Shown here: piece by piece, positions 13,896-26,200 of the stretch
Layout of the letters: every line of letters starts with the position of its first letter
Numbering within the stretch: the stretch's first letter is position 1
Assembly (NCBI GenBank): GCA_031772625.1
Contig: CM062818.1
Location: forward strand, 212,405,742 to 212,469,741
Direction of reading: 5' to 3'
Source of the DNA: Pinus tabuliformis
Taxonomy: Eukaryota > Streptophyta > Pinopsida > Pinales > Pinaceae
DNA: 64,000 bases
Program-made: the position numbers and the translations under genes
The notes under the pieces: model-generated
Seen by the model: only the letters and a program-made list of their open reading frames with translations
Databases searched by the model: none
What the model was told of the DNA's origin: nothing

Positions 13896-14251
13896 ATCAG
13901 GAATACCAAATATGGAAGCTTAAAAAACTGTGCAAGCATGAATTTCAAAACTGTAAATTAAGGAAATTATTTATGTAATGTTATTTTATAAATAAGTATT
14001 AATGTTTTTTAATAAAATAATAAATAATAATTTTTTAATTATAATATTTCAATTCTATGATTTATGTAATATTATTTTATAAATAGATATTGATGCTTTT
14101 TTATAAAATATTAAATAATAATTTTTTAATTATAATATTTTAATTTTAAACCTAATGATTAGATAATACTATGAATATTGATCTTGATTTGCATTTAATA
14201 GAATTGATAGCCCACCTAAATTCTGTCCACATAAGTATTATGAAAAGATTT
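13896..14251. other. AT-rich spacer with 91-bp tandem duplication
   Basis: No gene. Two imperfect copies of a unit of about 91 bases lie in tandem at about 13,971-14,061 and 14,062-14,150, each containing TTTATGTAAT and AATAATAATTTTTTAATTAT. The stretch separates the inverted repeat from the LTR element that begins at 14,252. Confidence 0.75.
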
Positions 14252-14460
14252 TGTAACATCCCTACCATAATAACTCATCATAATAAACCGTTATGGAATA
14301 TTTATGGGTTGGTTGTAAACCGAAGGTCCGTAGTAACTCAGCGTAAAATAACAGTTATGAATAGTTACTAGTTAGTTTCGGAACTGATTCTTGATATTCA
14401 AAACTGATTCTTGGTATTCTGTTTGGAGAACTAATTCCATGGTGCGGTTATTATGAAAAT

Positions 14461-14472
14461 CAGAAACCTTAA
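14461..14472 (+). repeat. LINE target-site duplication, left copy
   Basis: CAGAAACCTTAA here matches CGGAAACCTTAA at 20,820-20,831 with one difference. The uninterrupted 3' LTR reads TCGGAAACCTTAACGC at about 27,921-27,936, which is the pre-insertion site. The exact left edge is uncertain by a few A residues. Confidence 0.9.
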
Positions 14473-14629
14473 AAAAATATTTCTGATCTCATTTTTCTTG
14501 GTATGTGACATACATGTATTTTGGAGCTCCGACAGGCCCGGATTGATACCGCGCAGCACTCTGTGTGACCTAGCCCCCTGCGTCGTCCCTCCTGGTGCCG
14601 CGTTGTTACAGTAGCAGCCCTGGGCAGCC

Positions 14630-15907
14630 ATGCCTGGTGATGGGGAGGCAGATCCTCCCCCCCTCCCTCCAGAAGTCATAGAGTTTCAGAAAATTATCAA
14701 AGCATGCAATAGACGCCCCCCTTCTGCTCAACAACAGAAATTCGTCAAAAAAAAAGATTGCATTCCCACGGTGGCTCTCCCTGAGGAAGAAACCTGTCGC
14801 TTGGCTCTGAATCTAGTAGACAGAGGGCTCATAGGACAATTCACCGGCCTTTGGCCTTCACCCAAATCTGTAGAAGACTGGATCAAGAGAAACTGGATCC
14901 CTCTGATCAAGGAAGGAATTAAATCTTACTTCGTTGGTAAAGGATTCTTTGTTTTTGTCTTTGAACTAGCAGAAGATCGGAGCCTCATCTTCAGGAACGG
15001 GCCATATTTCATGGGGCCACAGGGACTATACTTAAATAAATGGTCCCCAGATTTCGATCCGACCCAGGATGTCCCCTCTGCGGTTCCCGTATGGGTGCGG
15101 CTTCCCCATCTCCCCCTGCATTGCTGGAGTCAGAAATCCCTCCAAATCATCGGCAACTCTCTGGGCAAATACATTGATCAGGCTGCAAGGAAAGACCAAT
15201 ACTCCTGCGCCCGAATATGCGTGGAAGTAGATCTGGAAGAAGGACTACCCGAAGCAATAAAACTCACTGTGGCAGGATGGTCCCATATTCAAGAGCTAGA
15301 TTACGAGCAGATCCCCTTTAAATGCAGACACTGTCACGACTATGGCCACTTCGCAAAACACTGCAAGAAAAAATCGGAAGATCAGAGCCATTGCCCCAAG
15401 GGAGATCAATGGACTACAATCCAGAAATCGGGCAATGCAAAAGCATCAGGGAAAGGAGCCACAAAGGGGAACAATCAAGGAAAACCCAGCAAAGAAAATG
15501 AAACCCAACAGAATTCGGATGAGATCCCAAATCCTGAAGAAGCCTCTCCTTCAGAACCCCCAGAAACGGATCTGATCATACCAGCACAGGCCGAAGATCC
15601 ACAGGCAAATAAAGAGCAAGGTGGAGAAGCACCGCTAGACTCTCCTCAGGGCAGCCCCTCCAGGCTCTCATATGCAGATATAACAAAGAAGAAAAAATTG
15701 CCAGAACCTTCAGACTCCTCAGAGGAACAGACCTACGAGAGACCCTCGAAGAAAGCAGGCAGGAAGACCCACAAAGCAGTCAGGGAGGAGGAAGCAGAGC
15801 GTCTCAAAATGCAAGGCAGTCAATCTACAATAGAGATGACCATAGGAAGAAATACTAGAGGAAGATCCACCAAGGGAGGATTCCCAAACCCCTCGCCTGG
15901 TAAATAA
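14630..15907 (+). CDS. LINE ORF1: DUF4283/zinc-knuckle RNA-binding protein
   Basis: An uninterrupted 425-residue frame. The N-terminus is Pro-rich (MPGDGEADPPPLPPE). Residues about 55-205 match the DUF4283 region of plant LINE ORF1 (GFFVFVFELAEDRSLIF, PVWVRLPHLPLHCW, YSCARICVEVDL). Residues 232-245 form an intact CCHC knuckle, CRHCHDYGHFAKHC. The C-terminal half is Lys/Glu/Gln/Ser-rich and looks disordered. In this family the protein binds element RNA and forms the ribonucleoprotein with ORF2. The start is the first ATG after the leader and follows GCAGCC. The stop TAA shares its last A with the ATG of ORF2 (TAATG), which suggests termination-reinitiation. Confidence 0.9.
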   Translation: MPGDGEADPPPLPPEVIEFQKIIKACNRRPPSAQQQKFVKKKDCIPTVALPEEETCRLALNLVDRGLIGQFTGLWPSPKSVEDWIKRNWIPLIKEGIKSYFVGKGFFVFVFELAEDRSLIFRNGPYFMGPQGLYLNKWSPDFDPTQDVPSAVPVWVRLPHLPLHCWSQKSLQIIGNSLGKYIDQAARKDQYSCARICVEVDLEEGLPEAIKLTVAGWSHIQELDYEQIPFKCRHCHDYGHFAKHCKKKSEDQSHCPKGDQWTTIQKSGNAKASGKGATKGNNQGKPSKENETQQNSDEIPNPEEASPSEPPETDLIIPAQAEDPQANKEQGGEAPLDSPQGSPSRLSYADITKKKKLPEPSDSSEEQTYERPSKKAGRKTHKAVREEEAERLKMQGSQSTIEMTIGRNTRGRSTKGGFPNPSPGK

Positions 15908-18900
15908 TGAGAATAGTCTCTTGGAACTGCAGAGGCCTGGGGACTCAACCAAAAATTGAAGCCGTCAAAGATCTAATAAAAATAGAACCCTCAGACATCC
16001 TCCTACTCCAAGAGACCAAAATCGATGGGCAAACTCTCAAGGATATCAGCAAAACTAAATGGAAAAAGAATGAAGGTATAGCAGTCAGCTCAAGGGGAAC
16101 CTCGGGAGGCGTTGCAACCCTCTGGTCGGAAGATCAATTTCATCTGGCAAACTCCCATGAGACGCAACATTGGATCTTCACGGAGCTAAAGCATTTAGAA
16201 AGTAAGTTATCTATAGCCTTATTCAATTTATATGTTCCTGTTAACTATGCAGAAAAAAGAGACTGTTGGAATACTCTCATAGCCTTTTTAGATCAGCACT
16301 CCCCAAAAAATATTGTCCTGGGAGGAGATCTCAACTTAGTCATGAAGCCTAAAGAAAAAAGGGGGGGAAACAGCAACAGAGATCAGATGCTCCCTTTGGT
16401 AGAGGAAATAATGCAATAGTGGGATCTTCTAGATTTTTCCTCGGTGAGAGGAAAATATACTTGGACAAATAACAGAACTGGGCCTGATCACATCGCTGCC
16501 CAGCTGGAGAGATTTCTAATTCATAGCTCCCTGCTGATGGAAAAACTCCTCATATCAACAAAAATTCTCCCCAAGCTCTCCTCGGATCACAAGCCTATCC
16601 TTCTCCTTCTGGCCCCTGAAGAAGACCTTGGGCCCATCCCCTTTAAATTTAACCCATTATGGATCGAAAAAGAAGGGTTCATGGAAACTATCCAATCAGC
16701 TTGGGATATCCCCATCAATGGATCACCAAGTTACGTGTGGGAGCAAAAATTAAAAGCCACCAAACAAGCTCTAAAGAAGTGGCTAAGGAAACTTCAGAAC
16801 CCCACCAGCCATCAGATAAAAATCGATGTCCAGCAGTTGGAAACCTTGCAAATAGGTATGGAAAGGCTTCACATCACCCCGGAAATTTTAAACAAAGAAG
16901 CTGCCTGTCAAAGAAACATCCATCAATCCATCAGAAGGGAAGAAGAGCATTGGAGACTTAAATCTCGCAGCCTCTGGTTAAAGGCAGGAGACCGAAATAC
17001 TTCCTTTTTTCACCGACAATACAAAGCCTGTCTCTCTCGGAATCATATTACAGAGATTAAAAAGAAGGGCAGATCTGTAATAAATTTGACCAAATAAAAA
17101 TTGCAGCTGAAAATCACTTCAAAGATCTTTATGGCACAAGGCATGAAGGAAGCAAAGAGGATACTGAAAATCTGCTCTCGCATATTCCTCACCTCATCAA
17201 CCATGAGGACAATCAGGCATTACTAAAACCAGTATCCGAAGAAGAAATCATCAAGGTTATTTGGGCAATGGACTCAGACAAGGCCCCCGGGCCGGACGGC
17301 TTCACAATTCACTTCTTCAAAGTCTGCTGGGACATCATCAAAACAGACCTGCTGAAAATGATACACGGATTCTTTGGGAAAGCCAAGATTGGGGGAGGCA
17401 TCAATTCCACCTTTCTTGCATTAATACCAAAAGAGGTCAATCCGGAAACATTTGGCAGGTTCAGGCCCATCTCCCTATGCAATGCCTCCTATAAAATTCT
17501 GTCAAAAATTATGGCAAATAGAATTAAACCCCTTCTTGACAAACTAATATCCAAAGCCCAAGGGGGGTTCGTCAAAGGCAAACACATCTTGGATAATATC
17601 ATCCAAGTGCAGGAAGCTATCCACTCCAGCAAACAGAGGAAAGAGAAGGGGATGCTGATCAAGCTTGATATGGCGAACGCATTTGATAGAGTCAACCATG
17701 CCTATCTTCTCCAAGTCCTACGAGCCTTCGGCTTCCCTCCTCAGTTCATCAATCTCATCAAAGCATGCATCTCATGCCCTTGGATTGCCCCCATGGTCAA
17801 CGGTCGTCCAGCATCCTTCTTTCAAGCTCACCGCAGATTAAGGCAAGGCTGCCCCCTCTCACCTTTCTTATACATTCTTATGGCCGATTCTCTCAGCAGG
17901 AAGTTGTCCGCGGAAATGAACACAGGTGATCTCCCTGGAATCCGAATCGCAAGTGCTCTAAACCCAATGAATCATGCTCTCTTTGCAGACGACTCTATTC
18001 TTCTAGGAGGAGCCTCCACTAGAATAGCAGTCAATTTTGATGCTGTTTTAAAAAGTTATTGTAGAGCATCAGGAGCTGTGATAAATGACAGAAAAAGCTC
18101 GATTTTCGGATGGAATGTGAGTCAGCACAATCTCAATAATATAGCCCAGATCCTAGGATTTGAGTGCTTCGCCCAATGGGACAGCATCAAATATTTAGGC
18201 CTTCCCCTCATACCTGGAGTCAATAACAGATCTCTGTGGCAGGGGGTCATTAGCAAAATTAAAGATAAGATTAACTTCTGGGGAGGCTATTGGCTAACCA
18301 AGGGAGGGAAAATCATCCTTCTCAAATCTGTCTTATCTGCTCTTCCCATTTATCAAGCCTCCTTTCTTCTGGCCCCGAAACACATCATGGAGCAGATCTC
18401 TTGCCTTCTAAGATACTTTCCATGGAAAGGAGGCAGAGGCAATCAAAATAAAATCCATTTGGCAAACTGGGAATTAGTCAAGCAGCCAATTCTGGAAGGC
18501 GGGCTTCAGATCAGAGATCCTGCTCTTTCGAACCTGTCTCTTGGATGCAAGCTCCTGTGGAAAATATATTCAGATCCTACTCATCAGATCAACGAAACAT
18601 TCATTGCCAAATATGCGCAGGGGATCTCCCTCAGACACCTGACAACAAATAACATAACAGCAGGCACAAATACCTGGAATCTCTGTAGGAAAAGCATGAG
18701 TAGTTTCAGCAAACACCTATACCGCATCCCGGGTAATGGGGAAAAGACCTTTCTCTGGAAAGATCGCATAATGAACAGGCCTCCACTCAGCTCCCACACA
18801 GAAATCCGGGACATCAGAAACTGGCTCCACGATGCAGGAATAAGAAAGCTGAACGAAATTTCTGAGTGGGACAGTAGAGGGAATTGGGTTGATTGGGCAA

Positions 18901-20159
18901 TCCCTCCTATGCCAGAGCAGCTCCAACAGCAAACCGAAATCCTCAAATCTCTGCTCCTAAATGCAGCGCCAGTACACTGCAACATAGCAGACAGATGGGG
19001 ATGGGGCGAAACCGGGTTTTACACGCCATCTTTGGGCTAATCCTCCCTTCAGATCAAAAAAGACAGCATGAGAACACCAGCGTTCTGGAAACAGGTATGG
19101 AACACCAAGGGACTTCCTAAAGTTAATTTCTTTTTTTGGATCCTCATGCAAAATAAACAGCTCACAGGGGACAATTTGTCAAAGCGTAACTTTGCTGGGC
19201 CTCACAGATGTGCAATGTGCAAAAACTCAGGAGAAACAGCTCCCCATCTGTTTACTGACTGCATTTTTGCTAAAGAAGTATGGACACTAACTCTACTTGG
19301 ACTGCCTGTCTCCCTGCCCCAGCACAGCTCCATAGCAGACCTTTTTTCCGGATGGCTCCAACACTACCCTCATCCCATCCCTAAGAAATCCTTGTGGCTT
19401 CATATATGGCTTTCCATTCCCAAATATGTTTGCTGGGAAATTTGGCTTGCCCGGAATGACTTAATTTTCAATAACTCCTCCCGCTCTCCTGCAAAAACCG
19501 CCTCAATAGCCAAAGGCCTTCTTATCGAATCTGTCCTCCAGCATTCTCAAATCTCTGAATCCTCCCTTCTTCCCTCTAAAAAGGCATGGCTGAACCTCCA
19601 CAGCCCCTCTCCCTCTAGCAAAGTCCGTCCCCTTCCCCCTCCCCTCCCCCCTCCTCCTTGGAAAATCAGAGAACCTGAAGATGCCTTTCAAATCTGGTGG
19701 AAGATCCAAAATACAACTTCAATCTTCTTTGACGGTGCCTCCAAAGGAAATCCGGGGGCTGCGGGAGCTGGAGGAGTCATTTACTTCGCTGACAATCTAA
19801 GGAAGGCCCATTTCTGCTGGGGGCTCGGCATCTCCACAAACAATCAAGCAGAGCTTCTAGCCCTCACAAAAGCCTGTCAAATAGTCAGGGACGAAGGCAT
19901 CAAAGAATGCCAAGTATTCGGAGACTCTGAAATCCTCATCAGGAAGATCAACTCAGAAGATCAGTTCAACAATGCAATCCTCAACAAGTCCCTGAACAGA
20001 CTAAAGCTAATCCTGCAAGATTTCACCTCCTGTAAAATATTCCACATCCTCAGAAGCTTGAATAAGGAGGCAGATGAAATGGCAAACAAAGGTTGCCTCT
20101 TAGCACCGGGAATTCTCAACTACAATGGCAACAGTGCTACCTCAAACAACATACCTTAG
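15907..20159 (+). pseudogene. LINE ORF2: endonuclease, reverse transcriptase, RNase H
   Basis: Domains in order: EEP endonuclease (about 15,907-16,620; WNCRGLG, LQETK, GGDLN, SSDHKP); reverse transcriptase (about 17,245-18,050; APGPDGF, LALIPK, FRPISLCN, LDMANAFD, RQGCPLSPFL, catalytic FADD); zf-RVT (about 19,080-19,300; CAMCKNSGETAPHLFTDC); and RNase H (about 19,725-20,110; DGASKGNPG, QAELLAL, GDSE, NKEADEMAN, with all four acidic positions present). Intact length would be about 1,417 residues, usual for plant L1. Three defects are visible: an in-frame TAG at 16,417-16,419, a one-base loss near 17,083 that moves the frame, and a TAA at 19,038-19,040. Catalytic motifs are otherwise conserved. 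In a live copy this protein nicks DNA and reverse-transcribes the element RNA at the target. Confidence 0.92.
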
Positions 20160-20819
20160 CACAAGGGTAGATCAGACCAAAAAACAGGAAGACTGGAGTA
20201 AGCACTCTGCACAGGCTCGAGAAGAAAATGTTTGATACTTCCGGCACATTACCTGAACTGGCCACTCCAAAATGGGCACAGATACTTCTGGGGTATTTTA
20301 TTTTAATCCCAATGCACAGGGAAGGCGCAGCCAGGAAAAAAGGGAGGCCTGCAAGTTCAAGATCTGAACAGAGGAGTCTAGATTCTTGACCCTGAAGGCG
20401 GCATAAGCACCTCTCCTCGATATCCAAATGGTCTCAATCGACATCCGCAATGAGGACGACTCTGTAGTCCGAAAGGAACCGGATGGAGGACTCAAACCAG
20501 ATACCTCCGTGCCAGCGACATCGTGCCAGGCTGCAGGGTTTCTCATTGGAAAGCATTGGCCAGAGACTGATATGAACCGCCCGCAACAGCCAGCAATCCA
20601 CCGTCTCAGTCCTCATCGCCTTCCAGCTAAAAACACCGCAAATCTAGCCTCTATGTCGGAAATGAGTAGAGCTCTGAGAGTTTCAGGCTTTTCTCACGCC
20701 CGCAGAATCCTCCAAGGCGGGAAGTAGGAAAGATAAAGCAATGTAATTAAGCTGAATTAGTCTTGGCTCACCCTGATTTTTAAATAAAATATATCCGTTA
20801 CCGTTAAAAAAAAAAAAAA
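20160..20819 (+). other. LINE 3' UTR and poly(A) tail
   Basis: No coding frame of the LINE continues here. The stretch ends with a doubled CCGTTA motif and 14 A residues (20,806-20,819), directly followed by the right target-site duplication. The A tail and its position support target-primed reverse transcription. Confidence 0.85.
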
Positions 20820-20831
20820 CGGAAACCTTAA
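20820..20831 (+). repeat. LINE target-site duplication, right copy
   Basis: CGGAAACCTTAA directly follows the poly(A) tail and continues into LTR sequence (CGCTTGATGG), as in the uninterrupted 3' LTR. Confidence 0.9.
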
Positions 20832-21102
20832 CGCTTGATGGAAGGCGGGTATTGTGCGTTCCACGGAAGTCTTGGTGTGGACAGGGAGGATACCGGTAAA
20901 GATCGCTTCAGGGATGGCGATAGCTTAGGCATTGTCAGCCATTTGGAAGCAGTCCGAGGGTTTGATCTTTGGGCTCGACAAAATTTCAATACTTAGGGTC
21001 CAATCTTTGTGCGCCCGGTATTTGAGGAGGAGAAACGAATGGGTTAAGAAAACTTCTTGGATGTTATGCTTTGTGCAGGCATTATAGTTTTGCTATGGTG
21101 CG

Positions 21103-21640
21103 ATGGAGAGCGAAGCGATGGAAAATAATCATTTGGTTGGCGGCGACAGCAACACTAGTCACTCAGCTCCCGACGAAACGAACCGAACCAGAAGATCTTC
21201 GGTTTCTTACATCGGGCAGATGGATTTCGAATCGAACCAGAAGCTCATCGCTTTCTTACCATCGGGCAGATGGATTTCTAATCGCTTTCATATGGGCGCT
21301 CCAAGTTTAAGCCCGGTGGTAACAATGGTAACATTTCGGGCCTGCAAGAGAGCAACGAACATGGAGTGTTTGAGGTCACCAACATCATCTTTTCCACAAT
21401 CAATGGGCGGGTCGGCGTTGCCTTGGATTTGAACGCCAACAATTTAGTGAAGATAAAACAGGGTAAATTGAAGTCGATGAAGATAAAGGTCCATGAGTGA
21501 TGGAACCTCGCAATTGTGCGTGAACCCGCAGAGAAACTGCAGATCCATGTCTCTGGCGGATCTGGCTTCCAAAGCAACGGTGATGGAGGCAAGGTGGTTG
21601 CGATGAACAAGATAAGTAACTTTCTTGCTTTCTGGAAGGA
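21103..21640 (+). other. Gene-like block with ORF in 5' LTR
   Basis: A GC-richer block starting MESEAMENNHLVGGDSN in an otherwise AT-rich LTR; the same block is in the 3' LTR at 28,205-28,743. It includes a short internal duplication (the ATCGGGCAGATGGATTTC unit twice, about 21,211-21,280). No domain was recognised. It could be a captured host sequence or an LTR-encoded small frame. As it belongs to an LTR element it is treated as a fossil part. Confidence 0.4.
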
Positions 21641-22281
21641 AAGATATAAATATAAGTATTTTTTTATTTGGGTATTGTTGAAAGATTTCCCTGTGTTATA
21701 TGTTGAGTCACATGTTGTTTTCTTGAAAACGGATATAAGCTTAAATGCTTTGTGTTGTTAGCTGATTTCGAAGTTCTTGAGAAATAGATATGCATTGCAT
21801 GCATGATTGGAAATTTCTAATGATGCGCTTCTAGACGCATAAGTAATCACACTAACTTTCTTAAAGAAAGAGTATGTTTTATATACATAATAAATATGGT
21901 TAGCTTTCATTAGAAAGGGTATACATATGCATGCAGGAAGAGACAACAAGCTGTGTTAGTTTGCTTTACATGTTTACAGGCAACAAAAGTAATGGCTAAA
22001 GGACTAGCTCTTTTGGTAAAAGTTTATGTAAATTTTCATGTAAGCAGATTATAACTGATGTTGTAGTTAGTCCCTTCAAGGATATGCCTTAATGTTTTGT
22101 CCTCTAAGAAAATGTGCTTAAGCGAAGGGAAAATGCTAAGTAATATGATTATTTTTAAATGAAATCATGATGTCAATATTGATAATGACAACATGGACTT
22201 GTAAAACTAATGGTTAGAATTCTTAAAGAGAATTATGCATTAATGTAAATAAACGTTGTGGAGGTCCAACAATATTTGCTT

Positions 22282-22518
22282 GAGTATATGCACTAGTTAT
22301 ATAGTATGTCATGGAGTATATGCACTAGTTATATAGTATGTCATGCTTGCTCATGCATATAAACAGATGCTAAAAGATCTCTGTTAGAGGTTGATTATTG
22401 ATTCCTTATTATGGTATCTAATCTTGTTGCCAAGCTTGTTGACAGCTATCTCTGTTAGAGGTTGATTATTGATTCATTATTATGGTATCTAATCTTGTTG
22501 CCAAGCTTGTTGACAACT
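22282..22518 (+). repeat. Two tandem duplications in 5' LTR
   Basis: A 32-bp unit is repeated twice (22,282-22,313 and 22,314-22,345). A 71-bp unit beginning ATCTCTGTTAGAGG is repeated twice (22,377-22,447 and 22,448-22,518). The same pairs occur in the 3' LTR at 29,385-29,448 and from 29,480, so they were present before the element inserted. Confidence 0.9.
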
Positions 22519-23245
22519 ACATTGATAGGAAACGATGGCGGTTGGTGCCTAAGGAAAGTGATGTCTAACATTATGGCAGGAAAAGGATTATTGGCCCATG
22601 CAGATGAGTTCAAGTTGTAGGATCGTTCATTGCTAGAACAATCATGCCACAAGGGATGTTGTATGTGGCGGTATGTAAATAAAAGATTACATGAAAATTG
22701 TATTAGCTTTTAGCTAGTTATGTGACAGCTTAATGATAATTCATTGTAAAGATTTTATTAACAATGGTTAAGGGATGGAATCCCTTATAAGCCATTGAGT
22801 GAGGGGTGAAAACCCTCACGAGCGTTTAATAATAATATTAAACATTTGCTGGTTTTCACCCTACGGGGTTTCTAGGGTACATCGGTGTTCAATGGTGTGA
22901 TTGCCTTTTGTGTCAATTTGATGATGTTGAATACTTGATGATGATGATTCTTTACTGGTTGTGATACTCATAATGCCCGTAAGAGATTAATGAATATGGT
23001 TAAGGAAAAACATGAATGGATGCAAGGTTCATTAGACAGTTTATGTTATTACACTACAGCAGTAGTTGTTAAGGGTTATGTGTCTTACTGTTCTCTACTG
23101 TATTTACTTTATGTACTAATGAACTTTATATCTAATGGTTAACGATGAATGTGGAGTTGTGAATTGAATAATTACTTGTGGTAATTTGTATAAAAATTCT
23201 AACTCCCTACCTTTTACATGCGAGGTTACCGGGGTTTGTGACAAG

Positions 23246-23257
23246 TGGTATCAGAGC
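23246..23257 (+). other. Primer binding site (initiator Met tRNA type)
   Basis: TGGTATCAGAGC lies two bases after the end of the 5' LTR. It is complementary to the 3' end of plant initiator methionine tRNA, the usual primer of plant LTR elements. Its position sets the element's plus orientation. Confidence 0.92.
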
Positions 23258-26200
23258 TAAAGGTTGCAGTACTGGCGCCTTTGGGAATTGGTAAGCGGAA
23301 AGGATATTGAGGTACGCCATCAGTAGGCATTAACTCAGGTATGAGTTTAATCATTCACATATTCATTTATGTAGTACACTACTTTTGGCATGATAGGTGT
23401 GATTCATGTTTATAACTGCTTTGAGTAGTAAGTAATAAAGTTGTTGCATAACTACGTTCATAACATTGGATTCCTGATGAGGATAAAAGACAATGAAACT
23501 TTTGTCACACCTAAGAACAATATTGAACACTCATTACACTTAAGAAAAATATTGAACATTTATTGAGGAAAGTGACAATCAACTACCAACTTGTGATTTG
23601 CAAATATGGCAATAACAATGATTCATTTATTAAACAAAATTGAAGTTACAATGAACAAAACTTAATGAGTCAATGCATGAATATAAATTATGGGGAACAT
23701 CCTTGAATAGGATGACAAATTGTTTTAAAAGGACATTATAAGAACCCTTAGATATTGAAAACATGCAATGAGTCAAGCAGCGAGACTTGATTGTCATAGC
23801 TAATTTTTGATTCAGTCTTGTCATGGATGCATGAAGATGATTGGTAGTTGAGATTGGTTAGTGTTGTATGACTAACCCATAGAACTTATATGCATTAATT
23901 GAATTGGACTTAAGATTATTACAATTCGAAAACAAGTGAAGGTTGATTGATGTCACATGCATGGAATGTGCGTATGAAGATTCTTACTCTCTTTGTGCTA
24001 TAGTTCCAGTTGTTTATGAGAAGAGTTCTTAATTTTATTCACCATGAGAATGCATGATGAATAGTATATGCTTATGTCCTAATAGATTTAATGATGATTA
24101 CCCTCTAATTAATTGAAATCATTTAGCATGGTATGTGTTTATGTTAATCATTACTTGTTGGGAGATAAAAACCATTGGAGTCTCGATTTAATGACGGTTG
24201 AATTTATCTCTACTATGGGAATGATGGATTTCTTATGCATGTTCCATTCCAGTGTGAGGTTAATTGTAGAGGCATGTTCAGTGAGTAACATTTCTAGGAC
24301 CCATTCATGGTAGAATTACATGTGATAATTATTCATAAATAGACTACCTGTGTTAATACATTTGTCACTAAACTCTAACTACCTTCCCCAACTATAGATG
24401 CTTCCAAAGGAAAAGGAAGCAAGGAGAAGGAAGAAGACCATGCTGTAGGGACAGACGGAGATGGGAAAAGAAATCGCTAAGTCTGGTGATGACCAGATAG
24501 CGCAAGCTTTGGGTGTCAGAATCTTGCAGAAGACTCTAAGTCTGGGGATGACTAGATAGCGCTCGATGTGCATGTGAGTATTCCCTTGACCATGCTTAAG
24601 GAGTTGGAAAATGATAACTATAGTGTGTTGATGTTAATGATTTTCGTAATGTCTCCTTGAAGTCATTATTCTGAAATGGACACACAGTAGTGTTATGATA
24701 GTTGTTGCATCTAGCATCAAGTGGTAACTCTGGTGCATGTGTGACACTTAGGAAATCATGCTTCTAATTGCATAAGTAGAGCAATTGCTTCCGGTAAGGG
24801 TGGTTCAATTTGTTAGTTATGCATGTTGAACCAAGGAAAAGATAAGTAACTCTATTCTTTATAGAGAATAATCAGTTGTGTTTTATTAAATAGTTGGAAA
24901 TATCATGGGGTTGATTTCTACAGTAAAGATTGATTGTTTATATGTTTTCTTGGTAGAGAAAATATGATAATACTTGCAGTAAAAGATTGATTATTTTATA
25001 TGTTTTTCTTAGTAAAGAAAATAGGTAGTTCCTCCTAGAAGGACTACATGTGAGTCTTGTGTGAGAAATGTTTGTCTCTTGTCATTTTTCTTGGAACAAA
25101 ATCCTTGCTAGATATAGCCAAGTACCTTCTTGAGAAAAGAAGATGAGGCATATAAACGTCCTGAGAACATAGCATGATAAAGATAGCTAAAGATGTGCTT
25201 CTAGGCACATAGATATTCATTTCTAACTTTTTTGAAGAAAGAGTATATTACATATATACATAAATATAGTTTCATTCTAGAAGAGTGTGCATACTTCATT
25301 TATGAAGATAAAGGATTTTATGAGAAAATAAAAATAGAGGTTCTTTCCTTTAAAGACAACATTAGAATAGTGTTCATACAAGAAACAAAATCCTTACTTG
25401 TTTCATGAAAAGAACTATGTGCATTGAAGTAAAGTAATTGTGTTAGGAAAAGACATGTTGCATAATGGTAGCTATTGTGACTTTGGAATTATGACTCTGT
25501 GTGTACATAGAGGAAGTGATCATGCTAACTTTCTTGAAGACAATAATCTTTTGAAGAGATTGTCTTGATAGATGAGTTGTGTGATTTCTTGATTTTGGAT
25601 GGATAAGTAAATCTTGTTCTGTATCCTGATTTTTATGCATAAAGATGGATATCTTTAATAATTCCCTGAAAGGGAAGATAGAAGAATGAGGTTAAAATGA
25701 CTTCCTTTAAGAAAGAGGTATGTAGTTTGTTGTATGAAATGGTGGGAGTATTCTAGTGAAGGGCTTATATGATAAGCAATGGTATGCACAAAGATTAGTC
25801 ATTGTGATATAGAGTTATGTTCTTTGTATGTTAGAGAGATTATGCTTAATGATGCATGGCCAATGCTGGCCATAGTAAACGTAAGATAATACTCCATTAA
25901 TGACGATTTGGATTAAGACAACAGACTATGGCAAAATTGGAAATGTTTAGATTATTAACTCAACTGTTGTTGACATTTATACATTGATGAATATTTGCAT
26001 ATGCTTTTATACATGACAATATTGTATGCATGAAAATTCTTGGAAATTGAATACGTGATAACTGATGCATATTTATAACTAACGTTGCTGATGGGATTAA
26101 GTAGTGGTAGCTTAATGGCAACAAGAAAACTCATCACGTAAATTGCTGCAATGTGAATTGCAATCATAAATGAGAAAGAATGATGTTATATGATATGCAT

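Larger units (their letters stand above)
14473..20819 (+). mobile_element. Full-length plant L1-type LINE, inactivated
   Basis: A 6.35-kb element with a leader of about 157 bases, ORF1 (14,630-15,907), ORF2 (15,907-20,159, three breaks), a 3' UTR of about 650 bases and a 14-A tail at 20,806-20,819. It is bounded by a 12-bp target-site duplication and sits in the 5' LTR of the LARD-like element, so it inserted after that element. ORF1 is open throughout and ORF2 has only three visible defects, which suggests a fairly recent arrival. The short leader could mean slight 5' truncation or simply a short promoter region. Confidence 0.93.
14252..23243 (+). repeat. 5' LTR of LARD-like element, split by LINE
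   Basis: LTR sequence lies at 14,252-14,472 and 20,820-23,243 (about 2.64 kb in total) on either side of the LINE. It contains a GC-richer block with an open frame (about 20,832-21,640), two internal tandem duplications and a stem-forming stretch near 22,770-22,880 (GGGATGGAATCCC, then GGTGAAAACC with GGTTTTCACC). Confidence 0.92.
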
